Source: Sindora glabra
Taxonomy: Eukaryota; Streptophyta; Magnoliopsida; Fabales; Fabaceae
Direction: 5' to 3'
Length of the DNA: 64,000 nucleotides
Assembly: GCA_020226215.1 (NCBI GenBank)
Contig: CM035233.1
Coordinates: 76,575,317-76,639,316 of the forward strand
Shown here: piece by piece, positions 1 through 13,500 of the stretch
Position numbering within the stretch: position 1 is the stretch's first letter
Layout of the letters: each line of letters begins with the position of its first letter
Program-made: the position numbers and the translations under genes
The notes under the pieces: model-generated
The model's input: only the letters and a program-made list of their open reading frames with translations
The model's database searches: none
What the model was told of the DNA's origin: nothing

Positions 1-1975
1 TAACCATAGAATTCGAGGATGAATTCTTTTGAAAGAGAATATTATAATACCCTAAAATAAATAATTATAGAATAAGTAAAGATGAAATTTATTATTGTAT
101 TTTACATGTATATAGATATATAAAAATTGGCTTAGGGGTAAGTAAAATTTATATTAAGGCCAAGTATGATTGAAGACAAGTATATGAAAGTAGAAGAAAT
201 TTATGAAAAATTTTCCAATTTACCCTTAAGCTTATATTTTTCCTAAACCAACTTTACTACGTCATTTTTACAGTACCAATGTTATCATTTTTATGCTCCT
301 TCTTCACCCTAATTAACTATTCCTCAAATCTCTTTCTTCATCTCTTCTTTCTTTCTATTCCAACAGGGTAATGATCCTTATACTTTAATCCTATAGCACT
401 TTGTTACTTCTTTTACTTTTCATTTTAAAAGTTTGAATTTCAAGTTTAAGATAAACAAGTTTTTCCTAAAACCCTAATCAAAGTCTTATGATTTTATAAT
501 TAAAAGTAAATTTTATTTTCAATCCTAGTGTCTATTATCTCTTGTACAATTTTATGAGTGAACATTCTAATTATCTTTCTAATTTCTAAATAGTTTGGAT
601 GGATTAGGTTAAGTTTTACTTTAATGTTAACTAAGTTATGATAAATTATTATATGTGGATGTTTAGTATAGATTGAATGCTAAATCCATTGGTTATGATG
701 ATGTTTTTATATTTAAAGGTGTTTGGATTAAGCTACATTGACTATATTAAAATTTGAAGGATTGCCCTCGCTCATGAACAGTAAATTTCTAGAAAAAAAT
801 GCAAAATCTTCACATGTAAATCAATTCTAGGATCGATTTATCAAGATTAAAATGTAGAAATATGGCCAAGAATTGATTTTAGAATAGATGCACTCCTTCT
901 AGAAGCAAACACATAGGAGCTGAATCAATTCCAAAATTGATTTAATGGGTAGCACAGAGCAATTCTCTTGTATTAAATTAATTTTAAAATTAATTCAGGG
1001 CTTTCAAAATTAAAAATTTTAACTTAAATCATTCTAGAGTCGATTAATGTAGGGGCAATTATTTTTTGCCACCCATTAAATCAAATTTATTCTAAAATTG
1101 ACTGTTTATCATGTTTTTTTTTTTTTTTTGCATTCTAGGCCTAATGAATCTATTATAAAATTGATTCATAGATAGAAATTTTGCATTTTTTCAAGAAATT
1201 TACTATTTATTCACAAGAAAAGTCCCTTAAATTTTAATATATAGGTAATATAGCTTAATTTAAATACCATTAAACATAAAATCATCATCATAAACACTAG
1301 ATTTAACATTCCATCCATGCCAAACATTTATATATAACAATTTATCATAACTTATTCAACATTGAAGTAAAATTTAACTCAATCCATCCAAACTATTTAG
1401 AAATAAGAAAGATTACTAGAATGTTGACTTATAAATTCATAAAGGAGATGTAAACACTAGGATTGAAGATGAAATTTATTTCTAATAATAAAAAATCACA
1501 TGATTTAGAGTTAAGGTTTTTAAAAAAACGTTGTTTATCTCCAACTTGAAATCCAATCTTCCAAAATGAAAAGTAAAAAAGTAATAAGTGTTATAGAATT
1601 AAAGTAAAAGGATCATTACCTTGTTAGAATTATGAGGAAGAATGGATAAAATGAGAGATTTAGTGAATGCTTGATCAAAGAGAAGGAAGAGGATGAAGAT
1701 GATGATATTGTCAATGAAGAAATGAGGTAGTAAAGTTAACATAGGAAAAATATGAGCCCAAGGGCAAAATGAAAAAAAAATTTCCTAAATCTTCTCTACT
1801 TTCACATACTTTTCTTTAATCATGCTTAGCCTTAACTTAATTTTTACTCAACCCTAAGTCAATTTCCATATATCTATATACATGTAAAATATAATAATAA
1901 ATGTCATCCTTAATTATCCTATAATTATTTGTTTTAAGATGTCATAAAATTCTCAAGCTCAATTACTAAAACAAG
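1..1975. repeat. Head-to-head LTR-like inverted repeat
   Basis: The first ~770 bases are repeated in inverted orientation at ~1200-1975. For example, the motif ttttacatgtatatagatat at ~100-120 recurs reverse-complemented at ~1869-1890, and aacagggtaatgatcctta at ~362 faces its complement at ~1610. The left arm begins with a gaattcgaggatgaattctt stretch followed by a taataccc motif. That resembles the end of a plant Ty3-gypsy polyprotein, polypurine tract and LTR start, so the arms are probably two LTRs in opposite orientation. The ~400-base centre is rich in short direct and inverted copies of an aatcaattctaRRatcgatt-like motif. The left arm is cut by the window edge. No coding sequence is seen. 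Confidence 0.6.
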
Positions 1976-4900
1976 GCAGACATTCTAAAGTACTATAAAA
2001 TGCATTCACAATTTCAATGTCAAACATAAAGAGGTTTAGGCAATTAGTGAGATATCTAAACATAGCAATTAAAATAAACCTCATTATGACTTTTGGTTAT
2101 CTTTATTTTTTCACAAACCTAACTTTGTTTCTTTAAGGTTTGCTTTATTTCTTCACAAATGAGTATGTGGATTTGGTGTATAATCTATAAGATAATTACA
2201 AATGCTCTCAGTATTGTCAAATCTCATTCAAAGTGTAGTTTATCAAAATACAATGAGTGCCTTAACTAACCCTTCAATTTTAGTTTTACAATAGAAGCAT
2301 CCATAAAAATTTTTAAATAATTAAATTGCATTACCAACTTTTCAAATCATTCAATTATTCAGGTTTTATAGGCTAACTTGTAATTTATCACAAGAATTAC
2401 ATTATTCAACACAAAGTGAATCACTATATATTTACTCAACTAAAACTTACATAGCATATAATCCACTCAAAATACACATTCATTTTGATTTAAGTTTCAA
2501 GTTAAAAGTCTTTATTTTCATTCATTACTTTTTTATGCCTATATTAGGCTCATTTATCCTCTCATTATTTGTATTAGAGTCATTTTTATTTATAAAAAGA
2601 ATATATAATTAAAACACTTTGATTAATGCTTTTAAACTAGTAAAAATATAATGAGAAATAAGGAAAATCGATTTAAGAGTATATTTAAATCATATAAAAA
2701 TAATTTGGGAATTAATTACCATATTTTTTAGTAAGGTAAATCAATTCATGTTACACATAAACATTTTACACTTGATGAATTAATTTACGAATCAATTCAT
2801 ACATTTGAAAGAATTTTAGAACTTGATGAGGTTTTTCATAAATTTTTACTATTCATCCATCACCTTGTGGCTTTAATTCTTATCTATATCATAACAACTT
2901 ATAATTAAATCACCATATCCCATTATAATCATATCATATCATTCAGATCTAATAAAAAAAATTCATGAATCAAAATCATTTCTAATGCAAATCCATTTCT
3001 AATTTCTTTAAACCTTAACTGACCAAAATGGTAAAAAAACTATAATAGAAATTTAAATTTTGGTTAAAATCTTATTCACTAGTTAGAAAAGGAAGGCTTG
3101 GGTGGAATTTGCTAATAGATTGTACAACTACACATTAAAAAGAGAAAAGTCTCAAGTTAGGGCATTAAACTTTCTAGATTTAATTTTAACCAATTCTTTA
3201 CCATTTTCCCGTATAAAAGAAATGAATTCAATAAAGAAATCTATAAAGGTTGAGAATGCCATGGAATCCTTACCTTGTTTACTTAAGAATGATGATGAAA
3301 AAGATGAGGAGGGAGTGAACTCTAGCTTCCTTCTTTTGGGTGTGGCTTAGCTTAAAGAAAAAATATGAAAGGTGAAAGAATGGGTGAATGGTTTTATAAA
3401 AAAAAGCCAACTATATCAAAGGCAAAATGGAAAAGATAATCTAACCTCTCCATACTTTATCAATTAGTTTATCAAATCTTAATATATATATATATATTTC
3501 AAATTAGTTTAATGAATGTCTTTTACTATTGTTTCACATTATTATGCCATCTTTGGATATTTATGTAATTTTTAATAGTTTGATCGAGATTTGCATATTC
3601 ATAAGTCACTTAACAATTTGACTAAATTCCAATATATATTAATAAATTTAACGAGAGTACCAGCCTTAATACTACCAAATGTCACATATTTGCTCCATAC
3701 ATGAAGATGGAGCAAAAGATTGAGTTACAAGGATCAGGTAAGAAATAGTTGCCTTACTCTCACCTTACCCTATTATGATCCCTATGGAGATATGTTATGA
3801 TTGAAGTTAATATGTATTTTACCACAATGCTTTACCAAAAAAAATTACTTATATACTTTAATCATAACATTTGTTCTAAATCCTATAAATAGGAATAAGA
3901 TAATTACAATTTTTCAATGCCTTGAAAGTTGAGAAATACAATTTTCAAGGCATGTAAGTTCTAGAAAATTGACATATGGATAAGAAAAATAATAGCTAGT
4001 TATTTTCCATTAAATATGAGTAAAGCCATATGTTATAAATAAAGTATAAAATTATTTCTCATTTTACTCATCTCCTTCTAATGTATTGTAAAAATACAAG
4101 AAATTCTTAAACACTCTAGCTAGACATATATCTAGTCTCACCTAATATAATAATGTTGATTGTCAATTTTATTGTCCATTAGTTAGTCTTATACAATTCA
4201 TACACATTAAAAATATGAATTTTTAATTTTTAAAATATTAAAAATCATAAAAATTGATAATTAACCTTTATTAATCAAATAGGATGGAAGGTATGTGTTA
4301 TATTAGAACATTAAAATACTTCTCATAAGAATGTCAAGTGGGATTTAACATGTAGCAACTTTATTTGAAAATAACTTATGAGATTTTATCACTCAAAGGA
4401 AAAGAAAAAGAATAAGATAGATTATGCACTAGATCAATGTGAAATCTAAGTAAAAAGAAAAAAAAATTTTCAAATCTATCAATAATGATACCTTTTATAT
4501 ATTTGTTAAAATACCTTAAAGTTTATAAATTTCAAGGATAATGATGAAATGTACATTAAAACTTTAATTCATATAATCACCACAACTCAATGTCTTTAAA
4601 TAAAGTTACAAAAATTATTTTGCCCTTTAATTAACTTGGTAAGAGAAATAGATAAATAAAAGTGTGCACATAATTAAAAAGATCAATACAAGTTAAATTC
4701 AGATTAGATAAAATCTTTTTATGAAGACAAATGATGAAAAAATGCTGAAAATCAAAATAGTGCCACCTTTATAGAAACTTTCTCCCAAAACAGATTATTG
4801 AATAATGATAGTAGCAACCAATCATCACCTAAACTATGATATTTAAGTGATTATAAGGCAAATAGAGTAGTTATAGTTTGTTTAGTCTATTTTTTTGCTA

Positions 4901-7230
4901 GCAAAATTCAAAAGGTTAATCGTATTATCATTAAAGCCAACCCTTTAAAGATTTTGTTTAGTAGGAAATTATGAAATCAAATTTAAGATTTTTTTATCAA
5001 TGAATTAGTAACTTTGTTTGTTCTCCAACTATATTACAATTAGTTTAGTAGATGATTGTTACCAAGAGTAAAGAAAGGATTTTTACTTTCCTACATGACT
5101 AGTTTTGTTATTAGTGTTCTTTAAGAATAAGTGTTGTTTAATGAGACCATTTTTGCAAGATTTTATGGTATTATGTAGCTATGTTTAATATAATATAAGG
5201 AAATCAAATTTTAGACTTAAGGAAAAGGTTTTTAGCAAAAAAATGTATTCCTTAATAGATGATGCCAAGTACTTTAAAAGAAATAAATTTGAAAGAAACC
5301 TTGCCTTTCTAGTTGTGAAGGAAAAGTGCTTGCACTTTCTTTAGGGTTTAGGGTTTAGTGAGATTGCTATATGTAAGCATGAAAAAATGGATAATTTATT
5401 AAGAAAGAAGAAATTAAAACAACCTTGTAGTGATAAAGTTAAGCTAAAAGATTGTTTAGAGAGGGAATATGTGTAGGCCAAGTTTGCTTCTCCATTACAA
5501 AACTTCAAAAATTGTTGTTTTGGTGAACTTGGTTGAACTTCATATATAGAATATGTTTAATTACTTTTTAACTTGAAAATGCTTAGTGATTCACAAAATG
5601 ATAAAGGCATAATTGCAATAGCATGAGTGAAAGAAAGTGAGACTTTAGAATTAGAAATTGAATGTGCTTTTGAATAATAATAGTATGAAGTTGAATTAAG
5701 AAATTAAATAGTAGGAAACTTAAGAGCTAGAATTGAAAAATCAAATAAGTTTATTGAAACAATAAGAACTACAAATGGCTTAAGCTTATTAAAGCTAGGA
5801 GAAATAGTTTAGAGCATTAATTCTACAAATGATGTTGGACATATTATTTTGAATTTGTTTTAAAAGGGAAAACATAATAAAAGCATGTTTAAATTGTGGT
5901 CAATTTGAACAAGCTTCAACAAAGTTTGAAATACCTTATACTAGTAGGTCTTTTACTAAAGATTTGTACCATTGTGTCTTTTACTTTCAAGGTTTTATTG
6001 AGGCCTCTCACAATATAGGTTGGAATGCTGTCTTGTGGTGGTCTAATGACACCACTTACCATGACATGACCAAGTTCAAATCATCTTTTATAAAGTTTGT
6101 TCATTTGCTCGATATTCATTTAAACATTAAAATGTTTGAGGAAATTAATGTTGCTAAGATTGTCAAGTTATCTCTTTTTTTACAAATGTTAAATCCTTAA
6201 TGGTTGAAAAACCTTATAATTGCACCAAAAAAGGAATTTAAGCCTTGACTGTCTTATTCACTTCTTATAACAAAAGAAAACAAGCCTTTAGTTTGAAAGT
6301 ATAAAGTAATTTAAAGGGATTGAAACCTTTAAAGGCAAAATGCAAGAAGCTCTCAAAGTGAGTGGAATTTAACAAGAAGTCTAGAGAGATGTATGAATGC
6401 TTAACCCCTTTTCTTCTAAACTACCATTAGCAAGGAGCATTAAGAAGTTTGTTCAAGTACATTTATAGTTGAAGGCAAAAAGTTTCATATTTACATATAA
6501 ATACTAAGAAGTTTTTTCAGATACACATTACAAGCAAAGACTTAATTTTTCAAATGGAGATCATAACTTGAGATTAGAACATCTTTTTGAATAGGACAAT
6601 AACATGGAAAACATTAAAAGTTTTATACAAAGATAAAAAAAGCATGTGCATGCACATAACTATCTAAACATTAAAATAGAAAATATCAAATACTAAACAT
6701 CAAGTTCAAATGTAAATCGACTTAAGCATTATCAAAGAAGTCTTTGGTTGTTGAACATATCTTAGTTGAAGTTATTCTTTTCCCTTATATTAGCTTGAGA
6801 CATTATAAATGAAGTAAAGAAAAAAACTTAATGGAGTAAAATCTTTCAATAGCACTAGAAAAAACTTCTATGGCGAAGTTTGAAAGGACCTTTAGTGAAA
6901 TAAGCATAAAATTACTCCATAAAAGAAGAAAAATAAACCTACACTAAGGTGAAATAAGCATAAGATACCTAGTAGTATAAAAAATATTCTAAAAGCATGA
7001 ACTTCCTTCTTATCTATTGCAAGGGAAGAAGTCTTAAAGATTTACATTCATGCTCATAGGCCCAAATGGAAGGAATAAAGTTTTAAAGAGGGATAGAGGG
7101 AAAAAAAAGATTTATTTCATTAATGAACTTTTGAAAGAGACAAATTTGGTTAATAACTAATAATTTGACTAACATTTGTGTTCGGTCAAAAAGCGCAATT
7201 TCAAATTATGGGGTTTTACATGGTAATTAC
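1976..7230. mobile_element. Decayed Ty3-gypsy-like retroelement sequence, no intact ORF
   Basis: No gene can be supported here. A stretch at ~3200-3460 (ccttaccttg..., gatgatgaaaaagatgaggag) has the same layout as the inner part of the right-hand LTR-like arm at ~1600-1790, suggesting a third, diverged LTR copy. Near 5880-5930 a broken frame reads like a CxxC zinc-knuckle fragment, which may be old gag, but the frame is riddled with stops. A short telomere-like run (tttagggtttagggtttag, 5340-5358) is present. The assignment rests on neighbouring LTR similarity and is tentative. Confidence 0.35.
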
Positions 7231-9871
7231 AATACATCTAAGTTGATACTATTCACTAATCATTCAAAAAATAAAAATATTAAAGATTCAAAATGATCAG
7301 GATTCTACATTAAAATTAATAGATTCGTGAAAGCTTAAAATTTTTTTAACAAGAATTATATTTCCGAACATGTAAAGAATGCAAAAAAGCTCAACAAACT
7401 CATGTGACTAAAATGTTAAAACTTAAAGGCTAATAGAAAAACTCAAATTTTAGAATATGAGTTTCAATCAAAGTTCAAGGCAAAACAAAATCATGAATAT
7501 GACAAAGAAAAAATTTGCATGTGTAGTAGTTTAATATCTACAGATAAAAACTAGCAACAATAGAACTCCTTAATTTTCTTAATTCAATCTGTTATATATG
7601 CAAAAACAACTCTATCTAGAATAATAGCTCTAGACATAAATGATGATGGTAAATAAAATTACAAATCAATGTTGTATATTTTAGAATGGTAGTTATTAAA
7701 ATGATTGAAAGATGAAGTCAGAAAATTTAATTTATAAAGACAATATATATAAATAAAAATTTAAACTATTCTAAATTAATTAAATACTTAAATAAAAGTA
7801 TAATATTATTTTAATTTTAATTTTTTATTTTATATATGTTAATGTAACAAATAAGTCAAATTTTATATATTTTCACTTTTATTTAATATAAAATCTTCTT
7901 CTTTTAACTGCTAAAATAAATTTATAGAGGTAATATCATTTAAATTATGGGACCAATAATTATATTATAATTAGCATATAAATATGTGTAATTTTTTTTC
8001 CTATGTAGATCTGTCTTTTCCAAAGAATTTCATAGATATTGTGATTGGCCAACTGTATCGTGTGACAATTCAAGTAGTCATTTAATTTACATATGAAGTA
8101 TTTTTTTACAAAAGAATTAAATTTTTTTAAGAAATAATTTCTTATGTAAATTTTTTAAAAAATATTTAAAATTATTTAGTTTACATATAAAAAATGATAC
8201 TTTCTAAAAAATAATTTTCTATATCTTATTTAATTAAAATTTAAATATTCTAAAAGTATTAATAAAATGATTATAATATTTTTAATATTATTATGATACA
8301 AATTAATAAATTTTAATTATTATTAATTAAATTTAATGATAATAATTTCATCATTGTATCCAAATAGTATAGGAAGTAGAACTTATTTAAAAAAAGATAA
8401 GTAAGTAATATTTGATGTTTTGTAGGAAGTAGGAATTAGGAAGTCTTATTTTTTCTAATTTATTATATAATAGCTAATTAAATAATTTATCAAAAAATAA
8501 ATTTTTTTATATTATTGAAATAAATCATATGAATAGCAAGAACATGGATATTAGAAAGAGAATGATCCGCTGGCGTTGAAGACGAGTTCTATAAACACAC
8601 AAGGGGGACAGACTAAGTCTAACCATAAATGAGGGAGATTCATGGAATGAGGCATGGTTCACATTAACTTGGTTTGACAATAAAATGCAGAGAAATGAAG
8701 TCTGTCCATTTTAGGTTAATATAACATTCACCGGATACATTGTCAGCCATTGGAAAAAATCAATTTAGACCTTTACCGCTAATAAAAAGAAAAAGGTAAA
8801 TAGTAAATGACTCATCACCAATGTTCTCAACAGGAGAAACTTAAGCCTACTTGTTTTCTATTTTTAAATAAATTTTTTTTTATTTTTAAAAATAGAAAAA
8901 TCTATTTAGTAACATGTTTCAAAATTTATTTTTAAAATTTATTTTTTTAAATATATAACCTAAAAATAAAAAAATAAAAATTTTTTTAGTTATTTTCTAA
9001 ATTTATTTTCTTATTTTGGATATCAATTTTATAATTTAATGAAATATTTCCTTATTTACAATATTAGCAACCTCTATTTTTTAGTTTCCTTTAATAGAAA
9101 AATAATTTTTGAGAATAAGAAAATAGTTTTTAAAAATAATTTTTGAGAACAACTTTTAAAAACATAAAAATAAAAACATATCCAAACACATTCTTTAGTC
9201 TTTATAAAAAAAAAGTAAAATGCTTAAAATTTTAGTTTACCATAAAAATAAAATTAATTTATATAAAAATAATTAAAATGTCTTATATATATCTTATGTT
9301 ATCTTAGTATAATTAAAATGAATTATAATTTAAATGAAAAAATATTAGTTGAATAATTAATTCTATTAAATTTAATAAAAAAGGTGAAAAAATACACTTT
9401 TTTATTTTTGTAATTAAATATTAAAGTAATAAATGTAATAAATATAAAGTAATAAATAATATAATTTAATAGATATATAATATTTATAATTATATTTGCA
9501 ATTAATATTTTTGATATAATAATTAATAATTGTATTAAATAATTATATTTATATTTTATAATTAATAATTATATTTGACATTAAAAATTATATTCACTAT
9601 ATTTTTTAAATTGTGATAATAAAATATTAAAATAATTATTAGTTAAATTAAGTAATATTAATTTTATATTTTTATTTATAAAAATATGAAAAAATTTCAT
9701 GTTAAGGATATTATCAACAAATAATTTTTCATAATTTGTAAGAATTAAAATTTTTTAAAAACTTTTATTTCTTTCATTTAATAATTATTGAACAATCAAA
9801 GGATTAAAGTATTTCTTACTTTTTCAAAAAGTTGTATTTGCTATACTATTTCCTCAAAATGCCATCTAAGT
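7231..9871. other. AT-rich intergenic stretch with MITE-like repeats
   Basis: No gene is seen. At ~8848-9192 a segment begins with ttgttttctatttttaaa and ends with ttttaaaaacataaaaataaaaac followed by atccaaacac. This is the layout of common hAT-type MITEs of plants with poor terminal inverted repeats. A segment near 8340-8420 (aggaagtagaacttattt) recurs in reverse orientation near 47330-47400, so it is probably another dispersed repeat family. The rest is simple A/T sequence. Confidence 0.4.
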
Positions 9872-10107
9872 GAGTAAACTAGCAAATTGATCTTTAAAAG
9901 ATACAAGTTCCATTAAATTTTTTTTTCGAAAGTTTATTTTATATCAATTAGTTATAATTGTGGAGGAAATTTGATATAATATCTATTTTTTAAGGATGAA
10001 TTTGATGTAAAAATTAAATATTTTTGTATTTATATGATGTAAAATAAACTTTCAAGAAAAATTTGATGCAATTTGTATCTTTTAGGAACTAATTTAAGAG
10101 TCTACTC
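9872..10107. mobile_element. MITE with ~70-base terminal inverted repeats
   Basis: The left end gagtaaactagcaaattgat... and the reverse complement of the right end gagtagactcttaaattagt... run in parallel for about 70 bases. Shared blocks include aaaagatacaa and gaaagtttattttayatca. The element is about 236 bases, has no coding capacity, and folds into a near-complete hairpin. Flanking bases do not show a clean target-site duplication, so the superfamily is not assigned. Confidence 0.7.
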
Positions 10108-10269
10108 TTTTTTTATTATTAATATAAGTGATATGACATTTTTTTATAAATATGTAAATAATATTTTCCTCCTTCCTAACAAATCAAAGGAAATGGGATT
10201 TGGCAGCCACAAATGCTTAATAATTTTTTGAATTTACCAATGTCACTCTAATTAGCCTTCTCAGCAGTG

Positions 10270-10515
10270 AAAACAAAATGATCGAAGTAAGTTTGTGTTT
10301 GTTTGTGTTTTCAGTTTTTTATTTTTAAAAACGTTTTATAAAATAATAAAAAATATGTTTGGTAAGTTATTTTAAAAATAATTTTGAATTACAAAAATAT
10401 TATTAATAAAGTGTATTTTGAAAATAAAAAAAATTAAAATTATTCTTATTTTCTTATATATTTTTAAAATAATTTTTAAAACTGAAAAAAAAAATGCTTA
10501 AACATGTTTATTAGG
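10270..10515. repeat. hAT-type MITE-like repeat
   Basis: A segment starting gtttgtgttttcagttttttatttttaaaaac ends with an inverted counterpart, ttttaaaactgaaaaaaaaaatgcttaaacatg. This tgttt-cag-tttttaaaaac pattern with an inverted partner is typical of short hAT-derived MITEs in plants. Exact ends and target-site duplication were not resolved. Confidence 0.4.
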
Positions 10516-13500
10516 TACTCATGTTTGTGGTACGTACTCACAGCTAAGAACCAATGTGATATTTACACATGTAAGTAAAAATCCACCTTAACCGGTCACC
10601 TTGTGCGAGACCGAAACAGCAACTAAAATTTTCCTTCTCCCTTAAAGATTGAATGGACAACTTTGCCCTTGTCTTTTAAGGGAAAAGGGGGCTGCGTTCA
10701 TTAATCGAAATACCCACTCTTTTGGAAGCCAGTTTCGTCAACCTTGGGAGGAAGCAAGAGCTCGAACACCTTTTGCAAGATTTGCGTACTTCTTTTCAAC
10801 AAAATGAAAAATGGGTCACTAACGATGAGGGACTCTGAAGTAATAGTGGTGAAAGGTCATTGACGATGGCAACATTTGCGATTATAGCAACTATTTCTGG
10901 GGCAAGATTGTGGATTGGTGTAATGTGCAAGGTAAAAATTTCTATCTGGTAGTTTTTTCCATTGCTGTGGAAATGTTCGTAATTTTTATTGCGGTTATTT
11001 AGCAGATTCAACTTTTCATTGTTTAAAAAAGAAAAGGGGAAAATGTAGGATTGATTCCTTGTTTGAATCTACAATATAAAGTTCAATGCCATAGAATTGG
11101 TTTAGGTTTAGCGCGATAGAAGATGGGAATTAGGGAAACAAACAAACTTGACAACCCCTGATCCTTGGAAACTCAAATTCTGCATTGTTGCTAATTTTGT
11201 ACTTGGCAATGGATGAGGTAACAGAACAGAGTTTTGTGTAGTCAAACCCCATTGTGTGAAAATGATACTAACAAAACTATGAAAATTTACTAGTGATGGT
11301 AGACAAATTATTGTAGCATTTATACAAAGGTACATTTCAGGGCAAATCTTTGAAACCATTTTAAATTTAAGGATGACTAAGTATTGTTACTGGAATATTA
11401 GAGTGGCCAGAGACCACAGTCAAGTCTTCCTAATTGTAAATTCCAAGAATAGACTTATTTGAAGAATAAATATCTTTCCTTACAAATTAGATGAAAATTA
11501 TACTTATTTTTGCATAAACATTCAAATTATTTAGAAAACTAGATTTCAGATTCCCAAAATGATGTCAAGTATTCACTTAATGTTAGGAGAATTAATATCT
11601 CAATGGATAAAAAGGTTCCATAAGGTAGAACTATCATTATTGATCTGTAATGGTGCCATAGCCAAGTTATAAGATCCTTTATTATCCTAATAATTGTAGT
11701 GCTGGAAAACCCCAATTGATCTGGTTTATGGTAATACCACTATATCTTAAAGGATCATTTACACTAATTGTTTTCTTCATTACTTTGTTCCTATTCATGT
11801 TAAGTAGATAAAGATTTGTTGGGAACTATGGAACTTGTAACAAACAAATCATTCACAATCCATTAAATGGAGAAAAAAAAAGCAAGGAAAACATAGAAGA
11901 TTATTTTTATTATCTGACTCAAATCATGACAGCATTGGAATGCAAACCATAAGAGGAAATTTACATTTGACCTCTGTAGATTAAGGCTCTTGAAGTTACA
12001 CGTTAACTTATTGCTACTATTGTAATTCATGTGAAACAAATTCCTACATTTACCTCTCCTTTATCAAAGCAATGTGTATCTACTGACATAATCCTCCGCA
12101 TTGAAAGCCTCAATAAGATAGAAAAGAAACCCACCTAGATGTAAATCATCACTGATAATAAAAGTTAATCTGTGGCAAGGTCACAGGGCCTCTGAAGCTC
12201 CCAACTGCAGCCAAAGTTCCTCCCTTTAATATCAATAGCAATGTTAAATGAATGCCTATGGCAGTCTAACCTACCAACTAACCCTATTAATGCATATAAA
12301 CATAGTCCTTTGAAGAAACTAAGATTTAACTAGTCATAACATCATTTGATTTTATATGCTTGATCCCATTTTAATATATTAGGATCACATTACAGAGATT
12401 TATATGCTAAAATTGAAGAAGTTATTGTTGGAAGAAAAATAATGATAATGAATTTCAATGGATGCTCAACTTATCCCAATAAAGGAAGGAATATATGTGA
12501 AATGAACATAAGAAGCATGATATTTGGAAATTCTTAGTATTTTTTGCTATTTCTCTTACTTTCTACACTAACCTATAATTTATACAACTTGAGCTAAGAT
12601 TACAAAGAAAATTCTTAGTTGCTAGTTCCACTAAAATAATTCTAATACTCAATATGGTGTCAAAAGTCAAACCTTACCTGCTAAAAAAGGAAGTGTGCTG
12701 ACATGAAATTCAAAGAATATGAACTTATTCTACAATTGCATTGCATAGGTTGTAGTGAGTAAAGATAACCAATGAATGCCTCCTCAGGATTGTATATATG
12801 GGTAACGGGTAACTATTAACTTCACGAGGTTTAGGCTTCTTAAATATGTATTTTAAAAAGGAGAGAGATGTGGACATTCCATGATAAACTATAATTTCAT
12901 CACTAAATATGTATTATAAGTACAAACTCAGTCATAATAAAAAAAACTTTTGTGTATGGCTTTGTTAAAACCTTATTCAAAACCAAGAGAATAAATCTAA
13001 AAAAATGGTTTTAAATAGATTTTCATTAACTGTAATATTGAGAAAGAGCAATAAGCTGCACATTTGTAATGAGCATCTCCAGCCTTATATATATTTTGAA
13101 GATTTTTTCCCATTGGACACAACAGAGTCCCTCTAATCAATATATAATGACATACTTAACTGAATGCCAAAAAAAGCATAAACAACATTGTTGGAAAATA
13201 GGAACAAAGAAACTTGTTTAATTTAGACATAATCATAAGATGGAAGATTCTATGTTATATATAGCAGAAACATTATCTCCATAACATAACAACTTAGTCC
13301 AGTTACTAAAGTTCCTATTGGTACATAATGATAATATATAATTTTAAGCATACAGAGAGTGCATTCAAGTTAAGTAGAAAACTCGTTATTGGGGTCACAA
13401 ATCCTACAACACTACTTCATTTTCTATCATTCTTCTTCAATGATGGTTGATAAAATATATAAAACACCCACTCACAGCATTCAAGTACAAATATAAATTT

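Noticed and set aside
1..1975. Possible microRNA precursor or inverted-repeat gene
   Set aside because: Arms are LTR-like and ~750 bases long, far beyond a miRNA foldback; a mobile-element origin is simpler.
5340..5358. Telomere-like tttagggtttaggg run
   Set aside because: Only about 2.5 units; telo-box-like runs this short are common in plants and are not evidence of a telomere or fusion.
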